Positions 18,337 through 27,800 of a DNA stretch of 64,000 nucleotides are shown here, in pieces. The DNA comes from an uncultured Desulfovibrio sp. (lineage in GTDB: Bacteria; Desulfobacterota; Desulfovibrionia; Desulfovibrionales; Desulfovibrionaceae). Where the stretch lies: the NCBI RefSeq assembly GCF_944324505.1, contig NZ_CALUWO010000002.1:301112-365111 (forward strand), in the 5' to 3' direction. The notes beneath the pieces were generated by a model. The model searched no databases, was not told the DNA's origin, and saw nothing but the letters and a program-made list of their open reading frames with translations. The position numbers and the translations under genes were made by a program. Each line of letters begins with the position of its first letter. The first letter of the stretch is position 1.

Positions 18337-18984
18337 CTAGGGCTTCTGCCGCGTGCCTGCCGCGGCGGCATGGGGATCAGCGCCTGTGGCATGGTGCATG
18401 ATGGGCGTACAGATTTCCGCCGCCAGCGTGTCCGCCATATCCGGCGGCAGTGCCCGCGAGCTGTCCAGCCTGCGGTGCGCCAGCAGGCCGATGCGTATCT
18501 GGCTGCTGGCCAGGGCCTGCCGGTTGGAAATGGTGCGCAGGGCCTGCTTGCTGTCTGCGCGGGGAACCCGCCGCAGCACCAGCAGCGCATCGGCCACCAC
18601 GGCGGTGGTGCCCTGTCCGCTCAGGCGCGCAGGCGCGCCGTAGCCCGCATTGACCACGGACTTCACCTCGTCGGCGGAGGACAGCCCGCAGGCCATGAGA
18701 GAAATTTGCAGAATGTAGCCCGCCTGGCTGGGATTGTCGGTCAGCACGATATGGTGCAGTTGCAGGCGGCTGGCCACATCGTTGCGCAGGTCGGGCATAA
18801 GACCGTTCTTGTCCTGCACATGCACATAGACCACATCGGCCACATCGGCCTGTTCCTCGTCCAGGTGACCGTGCCGGTAGACATCCAGCGGGCCGGAACT
18901 GGCGGAGCCGTACTGATGCACGCAGGCGCCCAGCAAGAGCGCAAAAAGCAGCGGCATCAGCAGAAAAAGCAATATTTTTTTCAT
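18337..18984 (-). CDS. TraT-like outer-membrane lipoprotein (first of pair)
   Basis: This 215-residue protein has a lipoprotein signal with lipobox LLGAC (Cys21). The mature part has VADVVYVHVQDKNG, PDLRNDVASRLQLHHIVLTDNPSQAGYILQISLMACG, which resembles the TraT fold region (a short strand, then an LxxALxxxGxxVxxDPxxAxYxLQ segment). TraT proteins block surface exclusion or complement in enterobacteria. No glycine zipper is present here, unlike its neighbour, so this member may be divergent. Function is not established. A GAGGAT motif precedes the start. Confidence 0.6.
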   Translation of the reverse strand: MKKILLFLLMPLLFALLLGACVHQYGSASSGPLDVYRHGHLDEEQADVADVVYVHVQDKNGLMPDLRNDVASRLQLHHIVLTDNPSQAGYILQISLMACGLSSADEVKSVVNAGYGAPARLSGQGTTAVVADALLVLRRVPRADSKQALRTISNRQALASSQIRIGLLAHRRLDSSRALPPDMADTLAAEICTPIMHHATGADPHAAAAGTRQKP

Positions 18985-19082
18985 GACATATCCTCAAAGC
19001 AACCTGCGCGGAAAGAGCGCCCTTCCCCGCAGTGCCCATTACGCGCGGCCGCAACGGCCGCCTGTGCCGGCAATGCGGCATT

Positions 19083-19102
19083 GCCCGGCGCAGCGCCGGG
19101 CG
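19083..19102 (-). repeat. Hairpin between the two TraT-like genes
   Basis: GCCCGGCGC and GCGCCGGGC form a very stable stem around a two-base centre, without a T tract. It may limit read-through from the upstream to the downstream lipoprotein gene. Confidence 0.45.
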
Positions 19103-19125
19103 CGTGCAACCGTCCCCTGCGGGGC

Positions 19126-19800
19126 CTAGCTCCCGCTTGTGCCATCAGGAAGGCGCCGGGCCGGGCCGCCCATATCCAGGGACTGGGAAATCTTCTGGGC
19201 CAGACGGTCCTGCAGGGTGGGCAGGGCCTCGTCCCGCGTGCTGATGCCGTCGGCGCTCACCACCACCTCGTCCAGACTGTCCGGCGCGGCGCCGCGGCCC
19301 ACGCCCACCCCGGCCCGCAAGGCCCAGGTGGTCTTGGTCTTGCTGTCCAGGGCCGACACGCCCAGCCCCGTTACGGCACCGGTGCCCGCCCCCACCAGTG
19401 CGCCCCGGCCGCCGCCGATGAGACTGCCCACCATGGCCCCGGCCATGACGCCCAGCACCGTGGTGTGCATGGTTTCCCGCGCATCCATGCGGGACGAACC
19501 GTGCGGAAAGATTTCGCGCACATCCACCCGCACCACCAGGGTGTCCGGCTGCACCGTATCCACCATGGAAAGGCCGTGGTCGCTTTGCAGGTACGCCATG
19601 ATGGTATAGGTGAGGTCCTCGCGGTTCACGCCGCTGCCGCTGCACTCCACGTGAAAGGTATCCCCTTCGTGGATGGTGGTGCGGGAGACACTGCCGGAAT
19701 CGGGACGTGCCCCGCATGCGGCCAGCAGCACGCCGCACAGCAGCAGGACACAGACGGCAAAAAGACGGAAGGAACGGGAAGAGAAAAAATGTGGCGTCAT
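19126..19800 (-). CDS. TraT-like outer-membrane lipoprotein with glycine zipper (second of pair)
   Basis: This 224-residue protein has a signal peptide and lipobox LLAAC (Cys30). The mature part includes HEGDTFHVECSG, an EDLTYTIMAYLQSDHGLSMVDT segment and DTLVVRVDVREIF, matching the TraT strand pattern. A strong glycine zipper (GVMAGAMVGSLIGGGRGALVGAGTG) follows near 122-146, typical of TraT-like lipoproteins that insert in the outer membrane. It lies upstream of the first TraT-like gene in the same direction, separated by 141 bp with a hairpin. The start at 19800 has AGGGAAAA upstream. The role is unknown. Confidence 0.65.
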   Translation of the reverse strand: MTPHFFSSRSFRLFAVCVLLLCGVLLAACGARPDSGSVSRTTIHEGDTFHVECSGSGVNREDLTYTIMAYLQSDHGLSMVDTVQPDTLVVRVDVREIFPHGSSRMDARETMHTTVLGVMAGAMVGSLIGGGRGALVGAGTGAVTGLGVSALDSKTKTTWALRAGVGVGRGAAPDSLDEVVVSADGISTRDEALPTLQDRLAQKISQSLDMGGPARRLPDGTSGS

Positions 19801-20038
19801 ACGTTTTCCCTGTCGCGATGCGCAAGACGGACGGGCGGACAATGGCGTGCACAGGGCCTTTGCCGGGGGAGGGAAAAGGCTGCGGTCACCCATTTTTATA
19901 GCCCAGCGGGCTGTGCCTGTCCACCCGGGCCGTCCCGGCGCGGCACGACATGCCGCCATGCCCACCGCGGCATACTTGACGCGCTGCCTATTTGCCGTAT
20001 TCTCCCTGCCGACACGCCCAAGGGGGAAAAGGACAAGC

Positions 20039-22282
20039 ATGGGTAAAGAGCTGATCATTGTGGAATCACCTGCCAAGGTGAAGACCATCAAGAAATTTCT
20101 GGGACCAAACTACATGGTGCTGGCCAGCGTGGGCCATGTGCGCGACCTGCCGTCCAGCAGCCTGGGGGTAGACGAGGCCAACGACTTTGCCCCGCAATAT
20201 CAGGTCATTGACAACAAGAAGAACATTGTCAGCGAGCTGCGGACCGCCGCCGGCAAGGCCGATACCGTCTACCTGGCCCCCGACCCGGACCGCGAGGGCG
20301 AGGCCATTGCCTGGCATGTGGCGGACCTGATCCGGGACAAGGCCAAGAACATCAAGCGCATCCAGTTCAACGAAATCACGGCCCGCGCCGTGCGGGAGGC
20401 CCTGGCCCACCCCCGCGAGCTGAACAAGGACCTGTTCGATGCCCAGCAAGCCCGCCGCGTACTGGACAGGCTGGTGGGCTACAAGATTTCCCCCCTGCTC
20501 TGGAAGACCATCAAGCGCGGCATCTCCGCCGGGCGCGTGCAGTCTGTGGCCCTGCGGCTCATTGTGGAACGCGAGGACGAGCGCGACGCCTTTGTGCCCG
20601 AAGAATACTGGCAGTTCCGCGCCTGGCTTGCCGCCGCGGTGCCGCCCACCTTCCGGGCCGAGCTGGCCCGCATCAACGGCAAGAAGGCGGTGGTGCCCGA
20701 TGCCGCTGCCGCCCAGGCCCTGGAAGACGCCATCAAGGGACAGCCCTGGGTGGTGGACAGCGTGGAACAGAAGGAACGCGAACGCGCCCCCCAGCCGCCC
20801 TTCATCACCTCCACCCTGCAACAGGCAGCCAACCAGCGGCTTTCCTATACGGCCCGGCGCACCATGAACATCGCCCAGCGCCTCTACGAAGGGGTGGAGC
20901 TGGAAGACGGCAGCATCACGGCCCTCATCACCTACATGCGTACCGACTCCACCCGCATTGCGGATGAAGCGCGCACGGCAGCCCATGACTTCATTGCGGC
21001 CACCTACGGCCAGGACTATCTGCCGGCCAAAAGCCGCGTGTACAAGGCCAAGAGCGGCGCCCAGGATGCCCATGAAGCCATCCGTCCCGTGGATGTGAAC
21101 ATTACCCCGGACAGTCTCAAGGGACACCTGCCGCCGGATCAGTACAATCTCTACCGCCTCATCTGGTCACGCTTTGTGGCCTCGCAGATGGCCGGAGCGC
21201 GCTTTCATGATACCACGGCAAGCATTTCCTGCGGCCCCAGCCAGTGGAAGGCCAAGGGCGAACGCCTGCTCTTTCCCGGATTCCTGGCGGTCATGCCGCG
21301 CAGCAAGGACGAGGGAGATGCCGAGCTGCCGCCCCTTGCCGCCGGCCAGACCCTGACCCTCGACAAGCTGGAAAAGGAACAGAAGTTCACCCAGCCGCCG
21401 GCCCGCTACAGCGAAGCCAGCCTGGTGCGCGAGCTGGAGGAACGCGGCATCGGCCGCCCCTCCACCTATGCCAGCATCATTTCCACCCTTCAGGATCGCG
21501 AATATGTGAGCCTTCAGGACAGGCACTTTGTGCCCACGGACCTGGGCCGCATTGTCTGCAAGCAGCTGGTGGAGCACTTCGGCAGGCTCATGGACGTGGG
21601 CTTCACGGCCCATATGGAGGAAAGCCTGGACAAGGTGGCCGAAGGCAAGGAACAGTGGGTGGACCTGCTGCATGCCTTTGCCGACGACTTCAACCCCACC
21701 CTGGCCGCCGCCTCGCGCAATATGCAGTCCGTCAAGGGCGGCATTGCCACGGACCTGACCTGCCCGCAGTGCGGCAAGCCGCTGGTCATCAAGTTCGGCA
21801 AGGCCGGCCAGTTCCTGGCCTGCACGGGCTATCCCGAATGCCGCTATACCAGCAATTTCCAGCGCAATGCCACCGGCGGCATCGAGGTGGTGACCCCGCA
21901 GAAACCGCAGCTGGAAAAGGTAGGCGAATGCCCCCGCTGCGGCAGGGACCTGGTGGTCAAGACCTCGCGCACGGGCAGCCGCTTCATTGCCTGCACGGGC
22001 TATCCCGAATGCGACTATGCCGCGCCCTTCTCCACAGGGGTTGTCTGCCCGCGCTGCGGTGAAGGGCGCCTGGTGGAAAAAAGCAGCAAGCGCGGCAAGA
22101 TATTCTATTCCTGCGATCAGTACCCCAAGTGCGACTTTGCCCTCTGGGACCGGCCCGTTCCCCAGGCCTGCCCGCGCTGCGGCTCTCCCTATCTGGTGGA
22201 AAAGAAGACCCGCGACGGCACGCGCATCGTCTGTTCGGTCAAGGGCTGCGGCTATGTGAAGGAGGAGGATGAGCATGCCTGA
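20039..22282 (+). CDS. topA: DNA topoisomerase I
   Basis: This 747-residue type IA topoisomerase relaxes negatively supercoiled DNA. The TOPRIM domain has Glu9 in IVESPAK and DPDREGE (82-88). The active-site Tyr299 lies in ITYMRTDSTRIADE. HEAIRPVD and RYSEASLVRELEERGIGRPSTYASI are family motifs. The C-terminus has four Cys4 zinc ribbons (starting CPQCG, CPRCG, CPRCG, CPRCG), a longer array than in many species. Start 20039 has AAGGA upstream. It overlaps the xdhC-like gene by eight bases. Confidence 0.97.
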   Translation: MGKELIIVESPAKVKTIKKFLGPNYMVLASVGHVRDLPSSSLGVDEANDFAPQYQVIDNKKNIVSELRTAAGKADTVYLAPDPDREGEAIAWHVADLIRDKAKNIKRIQFNEITARAVREALAHPRELNKDLFDAQQARRVLDRLVGYKISPLLWKTIKRGISAGRVQSVALRLIVEREDERDAFVPEEYWQFRAWLAAAVPPTFRAELARINGKKAVVPDAAAAQALEDAIKGQPWVVDSVEQKERERAPQPPFITSTLQQAANQRLSYTARRTMNIAQRLYEGVELEDGSITALITYMRTDSTRIADEARTAAHDFIAATYGQDYLPAKSRVYKAKSGAQDAHEAIRPVDVNITPDSLKGHLPPDQYNLYRLIWSRFVASQMAGARFHDTTASISCGPSQWKAKGERLLFPGFLAVMPRSKDEGDAELPPLAAGQTLTLDKLEKEQKFTQPPARYSEASLVRELEERGIGRPSTYASIISTLQDREYVSLQDRHFVPTDLGRIVCKQLVEHFGRLMDVGFTAHMEESLDKVAEGKEQWVDLLHAFADDFNPTLAAASRNMQSVKGGIATDLTCPQCGKPLVIKFGKAGQFLACTGYPECRYTSNFQRNATGGIEVVTPQKPQLEKVGECPRCGRDLVVKTSRTGSRFIACTGYPECDYAAPFSTGVVCPRCGEGRLVEKSSKRGKIFYSCDQYPKCDFALWDRPVPQACPRCGSPYLVEKKTRDGTRIVCSVKGCGYVKEEDEHA

Positions 22283-23384
22283 TACCCCCGCCCCGGCGGC
22301 CCCCGCAGGGCCGCGCATCACGCCCCTGTCCAGCCCCCTGGACCTGGAACAGCACATCGCCCGCATCCTGCAACGCGGCGAACCGGCCGTTCTCATGACC
22401 GTGGTCAGCCGCCAGGGGTCTGCCCCGCGCGGCGCCGGCACCCGCGCCCTGCTCACTGCCGACGGCCTGCTGGGTACCGTGGGCGGCGGCCTGCTGGAAG
22501 CCCAGGCCCTGGAACTGGCCCGCCGCAGCCTGCGCGACGGCCGTTCCGCCTGCCACCGCTGCGTCATGGACGGCAGCAGCGAAGCGGACATGATCTGCGG
22601 CGGCAGCATGGAAGTGCTCTGCGAGGCGCTCCAGCCCGCCCAGGCGGCACTCTTTGCCGCAGCGCAGGCCGCGCTGGAGGCGTGCATACCGGGTATCTGG
22701 CAGGTGGACCTGCCCGAGGGAGGCCAGCCCCGGCGCAGTCTCTGGCTGGAGCGGCTGCCGGATACCGTGGCGGCAGATACCCCCGGCCTGCTGGCAGCGG
22801 CAGGGAGTCTGACGGAAAGCCTGGCCCGCCACAAGGGACACCCCGCCCTGGAAGACGTGCCCGGCGGACACCGCTATGTGGAAGCCCTGGACAGTCCCCC
22901 CGTGCTGCTGCTCTGCGGAGGCGGGCATGTTTCGCTGGAAGTGGCCACCCTGGCCCATGCCTGCGGCTTTGTGGTGGATGTGGCCGATGACCGGGCCGAA
23001 TTTGCCACGCCGCTGCGCTTTCCCATGGCCCGTCACTGCCATGTGCTGCCGGCCTTTGCCCATCTGGTCAGTGCCTGCGGCGTGGGCCGTCGCCACTATG
23101 TGGCCATTCTCACCCGCGGGCACAGCTTTGACCGGCAGGTGCTGGAACAGGTGCTGCCCAGCGGTGCGGCCTATATCGGCATGATCGGCAGCCGCACCAA
23201 GCGCGACAGCATCTACGCGGCCCTGCGCCGGCAGGGCGTGAGCGAGGCGGCCCTGACCGCCGTGTACTGCCCCATCGGCCTGCCCGTGGGAGCGGATTCT
23301 CCCCAGCAGATTGCCGTATCCATCGTGGCGGAGCTGCTGGCCGCCCGGGCCGGCACCCTGCCCCGGCTGCGCCCCCGGAACTGA
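22275..23384 (+). CDS. XdhC/CoxI-family molybdenum-enzyme maturation protein
   Basis: This 369-residue protein resembles XdhC, which delivers sulfurated molybdenum cofactor to xanthine dehydrogenase-type enzymes. The N-terminal XdhC domain has LMTVVSRQGSAPRGAGTRALLTADG, GTVGGGLLEAQAL and MICGGSMEVL. The C-terminal Rossmann domain has LLLCGGGHVSLEVATLAHACGF, then AILTRGHSFDRQVLEQ and IGMIGSRTKR. I chose ATG 22275 because GGAGG lies six bases upstream; ATG 22269 abuts the same site. No client molybdoenzyme gene is nearby. Confidence 0.88.
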   Translation: MPDTPAPAAPAGPRITPLSSPLDLEQHIARILQRGEPAVLMTVVSRQGSAPRGAGTRALLTADGLLGTVGGGLLEAQALELARRSLRDGRSACHRCVMDGSSEADMICGGSMEVLCEALQPAQAALFAAAQAALEACIPGIWQVDLPEGGQPRRSLWLERLPDTVAADTPGLLAAAGSLTESLARHKGHPALEDVPGGHRYVEALDSPPVLLLCGGGHVSLEVATLAHACGFVVDVADDRAEFATPLRFPMARHCHVLPAFAHLVSACGVGRRHYVAILTRGHSFDRQVLEQVLPSGAAYIGMIGSRTKRDSIYAALRRQGVSEAALTAVYCPIGLPVGADSPQQIAVSIVAELLAARAGTLPRLRPRN

Positions 23385-23391
23385 CAGTTGT

Positions 23392-23421
23392 CTCCTGACG
23401 GGGCATCGGCCCCCGCAGGAG
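23392..23421 (+). terminator. Terminator-like hairpin after the xdhC-like gene
   Basis: CTCCTGACGGGGC and GGCCCCCGCAGGAG form a strong stem around ATC with one mismatch, followed by only three T bases, eight bases after the xdhC stop codon. Confidence 0.55.
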
Positions 23422-23438
23422 GCGCTTTCCAAGGAATA

Positions 23439-23460
23439 TCGCGACACAAGAAAGTCGCGA
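23439..23460. promoter_or_regulatory. Short inverted repeat upstream of the RND operon
   Basis: TCGCGAC and GTCGCGA are perfect inverse copies separated by eight bases. The element is operator-sized and lies 212 bases before the efflux operon. No T tract follows on the plus strand, so a terminator role for the upstream gene is unlikely. Confidence 0.4.
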
Positions 23461-23480
23461 AAAAATTTGTGCAGCAATTT

Positions 23481-23520
23481 CAATAGGTTGAAAAAAATCA
23501 TACGTATTTTCAACCTATTG
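23481..23520. promoter_or_regulatory. Perfect 14-bp inverted repeat upstream of the RND operon
   Basis: CAATAGGTTGAAAA and its exact inverse TTTTCAACCTATTG flank a 12-base spacer, inside an AT-rich leader that contrasts with the GC-rich surroundings. It lies 151 bases before the MFP gene, with a TTGACA hexamer at 23574-23579 between. A repressor operator is the simplest reading. An AT-rich hairpin terminator is the alternative, since ATTTTATTTACTTTTTTT follows. Confidence 0.55.
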
Positions 23521-23671
23521 ATTTTATTTACTTTTTTTGTTGCCGTTTTGAAAAGATTTTTCGCTGCCCTTCCTTGACAGGACCGTGGGAACTGTGTTTT
23601 CCGACTCTTTATCTCTTTGACCGCCCCGGCGGCAAACCCGCGTCCCGGCTTCGGCCGCTCATGGAGTTTTT

Positions 23672-24811
23672 ATGAACGCCAAACATATCCTTTTAACGAC
23701 ATTCGCGATGCTCGCGATCTTCAGCCTTTCCGCCTGCTCCGGTGACGACAAGCAGGCCCAGCACGGCGGCCAGGGACCGCTGGTAAGCGTCTTTACGGTG
23801 GAAGTCAAGGATCACCCGTGGACCGCACAGTACCAGGCCCAGGCTTCCGGCTCCCGCTCCGTGGAGGTGCGCGCCAGAGTGGAAGGCATCATCGAAAAGC
23901 GCTGCTATGAAGAAGGAGATTTCGTCAAGCAGGGGCAGCTGCTCTTCCAGATCGAGCGGGACCAGTACGAAGCCCTGGTGCAGCAGGCCCAGGCCCAGTT
24001 TGACAGCGCCTCGCGTGAATGGAACCGTATCCGCCCCCTGTATGCCAAGAACGCCGTGTCGCAGAAGGATCGCGACAATGCCCGCGCCGCCTATGACAGC
24101 AGCCGCGCCGCCCTGCGCCAGGCCAAGATCAATCTGGACTACTGCCAGGTGGTGGCCCCGGTGTCCGGGTACAGCTCCAAGGAAAACTTCACGCCCGGCA
24201 ACCTCGTCAGCAACAATTCCCTGCTGACCTATGTGGATCAGACCGATCCCATGTATATCGACTTTTCCATTGCCGCTCCCGAACGCATGCGCCGGCAGCA
24301 GCTGGCTGTGGAGGGGCGTCTGCGCTTTCCTGAAAACAATGTCTACAAGGCCCGTCTGCGCCTGCTGGACGGCAGCATGAGTCCCGTGGAAGGGGTCATT
24401 GACTTCATCGATACCCGCGTACAGCCCACCACGGGCGTCATCAAGGCCCGCGCCACCTTCAACAACAGCGATGGCGCCATCATGCCCGGCCAGTATGTGC
24501 GCATCTTCATGGAAGGCGATGTCCTGGTCAATGCCATCCTCATTCCCCAGAAGTCCCTGCTCATCACCCAGAAGGGGTCCTTCGTCATGGTGGTGGGCAA
24601 GAACAATATCGTCCAGCCCGTGCCCGTGGTGGTAAGCGAAACCGTGGGCGACATGTACCTGGTGGACTCCGGCCTCAAGGGCGGGGAAGTCATTGTGTGC
24701 GAAGGCCTGGTCAAGGCCCGTCCCGGTCAGCCCGTGACGCCCAAGGACGTAAATGCCGCTCCTGCCGGCAAGGACGGCTCGGCGCCTGCGGCGGAAACGG
24801 CCAGCAAGTAG
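23672..24811 (+). CDS. RND efflux periplasmic adaptor (membrane fusion protein)
   Basis: This 379-residue lipoprotein (lipobox LSAC, Cys22) links the inner-membrane pump to the outer-membrane channel. The HlyD/AcrA layout is clear: SVEVRARVEGIIEKRCYEEGDFVKQGQLLFQIE (lipoyl half), a coiled-coil hairpin about 95-150, the second lipoyl half QVVAPVSGYSSKENFTPGNLV, then the beta-barrel with PMYIDFSIAAPERMRR and a C-terminal membrane-proximal domain. It is the first gene of the three-gene efflux operon, ten bases before the pump. Confidence 0.95.
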   Translation: MNAKHILLTTFAMLAIFSLSACSGDDKQAQHGGQGPLVSVFTVEVKDHPWTAQYQAQASGSRSVEVRARVEGIIEKRCYEEGDFVKQGQLLFQIERDQYEALVQQAQAQFDSASREWNRIRPLYAKNAVSQKDRDNARAAYDSSRAALRQAKINLDYCQVVAPVSGYSSKENFTPGNLVSNNSLLTYVDQTDPMYIDFSIAAPERMRRQQLAVEGRLRFPENNVYKARLRLLDGSMSPVEGVIDFIDTRVQPTTGVIKARATFNNSDGAIMPGQYVRIFMEGDVLVNAILIPQKSLLITQKGSFVMVVGKNNIVQPVPVVVSETVGDMYLVDSGLKGGEVIVCEGLVKARPGQPVTPKDVNAAPAGKDGSAPAAETASK

Positions 24812-24821
24812 GTGATGCACC

Positions 24822-27800
24822 ATGGCAGCCTCCGCAAAACCCAATCTCTTCCTGCGCCGACCCATTCTTTCGTCGGTCATCTCCATTGTCATCACGCTGG
24901 TGGGCGCGCTGGCCATGAAGGCCCTGCCCATTGCCCAGTATCCTGACCTGGTGCCGCCCACGGTCAACGTCATGGTCTACTATCCCGGGGCCTCGGCGGA
25001 AACCATTGCCGCCACCGTGCTGGCCCCGCTGGAAGTGAACATCAACGGCGTGGAAAACATGCTCTACATGACGTCCACGGCCTCGTCCGGCTCGGGGTCC
25101 GGCTCCATCAACATCTATTTCTCCCTGGGCAGCGACCCTGACATGGCCCTGGTCAACGTGAACAACAAGGTTAACCTGACCCAGAGCACCCTGCCCGAAA
25201 CCGTGCGCCTGCAAGGTGTGACCGTGACCAAGCGTTCACCGGCCATGCTGCAGATCATCGCCATGTACTCGCCCGACGGGCGCTACGACGAAGTCTTCAT
25301 TCACAACTACATGCAGGTGAATGTGGCGGACGAACTCAAGCGCGTGCCCGGCGTGGGCGACGTGTCCGTGTTCGGCCAGATGGACTACTCCATGCGCATC
25401 TGGCTCCAGCCGGACAAGCTGGCCAAATACGGCCTTACCGTCGGGGACGTGGCCGCGGCCGTGCAGGAACAGAACTCCCAGTTCTCTCCCGGCCGCCTGG
25501 GTGCCGCCCCCCTGCCCAAGGACGCGGAAATCTCCTGGCAGATCGATACCCAGGGCCGCTTCAGCACGCCGGAGGAATTCGGCGAGATCATCATCCGCAC
25601 CGGTGAGGACAGCGCCACCCTGCGCCTCAAGGATGTGGCCCGCATCGAAATGGGCGGCAAGGACTACAGCGTCAGCAACGAATACAACGGCATGAAGGCC
25701 CGCGGCATGGGCGTGTACCTGCTGCCCGGCGCCAATGCCATTTCCACCGGCGATGCCGTGACGGCCCGCCTCAAGGAACTGGAAAAGAGCTTCCCCGACG
25801 GCATCGCCTACAAGGTCATCGTGGATACCAACGACTTCGTTATGGAATCCATCAACGAAGTTATCCACACCCTCATCGAGGCCATGATCCTCGTGTTCAT
25901 CGTGGTCTTTGTCTTCCTGCAGAGCTGGCGGGCCACGCTCATCCCCTGCATTGCCGTGCCGGTGTCCATCATCGGGACCTTTGCGGGCATGTATGCCCTG
26001 GGCTACACCATCAATACCCTGACGCTCTTCGGCATGGTGCTGGCCATCGGCATCGTGGTGGACGACGCCATCGTGGTGCTGGAAAACGTGGAACGCATCA
26101 TGTCCACGGAACACCTGCCCCCCAAGGAAGCCACGGCCAAGGCCATGAGCGAGGTAACGGCCCCGGTCATCGCCATTGTGCTGGTGCTCTGCGCCGTGTT
26201 CATTCCCGTGTCCTTCATGGGCGGTCTGGCCGGCCAGATGTACAAGCAGTTCGCCATCACCATTTCGGTCTCGGTGGTGCTCTCCGGCATTGTGGCCCTG
26301 ACCCTGACCCCGGCCCTGTGCTCCCTGCTGCTCAAGCCGCATGCCCACGACTATCAGCCGGCCAAGCCCTTTGTGGTCTTCAACTATCTCTTCACCAAGA
26401 CCACGCACCGCTATGTGCGCACCGTGCGCTTCATCAAGGACCACGGCATTTTCTCCACCGCGCTGTTTGCCGGCATGATCCTGGCCATGGTCTGGCTGTT
26501 CAAGGTGGTGCCCGGCGGGCTGGTGCCCAATGAAGACCAGGGCTATGTGCTTGGCATGGCCATTCTGGATGACGGCGCCGTGCAGTCCCGCACGGAGGAT
26601 GTCACCCGCGTCATCAGCCAGCATCTGCTCAAGAATCCCGCCGTGGACAGCACCATGTCCATCAACGGACTGGACATCACCTCCATGTCCACCAAGAGCA
26701 ACTACGGCACCTTCTTTGCCACGCTCAAGCCCTGGAGCGAGCGCAAGACCCCGGACAGCAGCGCTGATTACATCAGCGCCAGCGTCATGGCCGTGACCAT
26801 GATGCAGCCCGAGGCCGTGACCATGGGCTTCACGCCGCCGCCCATCAGCGGCATGTCCACCACGGGCGGTTTTGAATGCTACCTCCAGATGCGCGGTGAC
26901 GGCACCATGCAGGACCTGGAAGCCAAGGCCAATGCCTTTGTGGCCGAAGCCCTGTCCACGGATGCCAGCGGACAGCGCAAGTATCCGGCCATCGGCACGC
27001 TGCGCAGTCTCTTCTCCACCGGTGCGCCGCAGATCTACGCCAATCTGGACCGCGACCGCTGCAAGGACATGGGCATCAGCATCACCGATGTCTTCTCGGC
27101 CATGAACGCCACCTTCGGCGCCATGTACATCAATGACTTCAACTACGTGGGCCGTACCTTCCAGGTGCGCATGCAGGCCGAGGGCGACTACCGCCTGCTG
27201 CCCGAATCCCTGCACGACATCTTCGTGCGCACCAACAAGGGCGAAATGGTGCCCCTCTCGGCCATCATGACCCTGGAACGGCGCACCGCTCCCCAGACCG
27301 TGGAACGCTACAACGTCTTCCCGGCCGCCCACCTCATGGGCGATCCGGCCCCGGGCTATTCGTCCGGCCAGGCCCTGGAAGCCATGGAACTGGTGGCCGC
27401 CAATGCCCTGGACAGCGACTACTCCCTGGGCTGGGTGGGTTCTGCCCTGCAGGAAAAGCTGGCCAGTGCCGACACCACCATCATCTTTGTGCTGGCGCTG
27501 GTCATGGTCTTCCTTATTCTGGCCGCCCAGTACGAAAGCTGGTCCCTGCCGCTGGCCGTGCTCACCGCCGTGCCCTTCGGGGTCTTCGGCGCCCTGCTGG
27601 CCACCTGGGTACGTGACCTCTCCAACGACGTGTATTTCCAGGTGGCTCTGGTGACACTGGTGGGTCTGGCAGCCAAAAACGCCATTCTCATTGTGGAATT
27701 CGCCGTCGAGGCCTGGCGCGGCGGGCGCAGCCTTGACGTGGCGGCCATGCACGCCGCCCGTCTGCGCTTCCGTCCCATTGTCATGACTTCGCTGGCCTTC

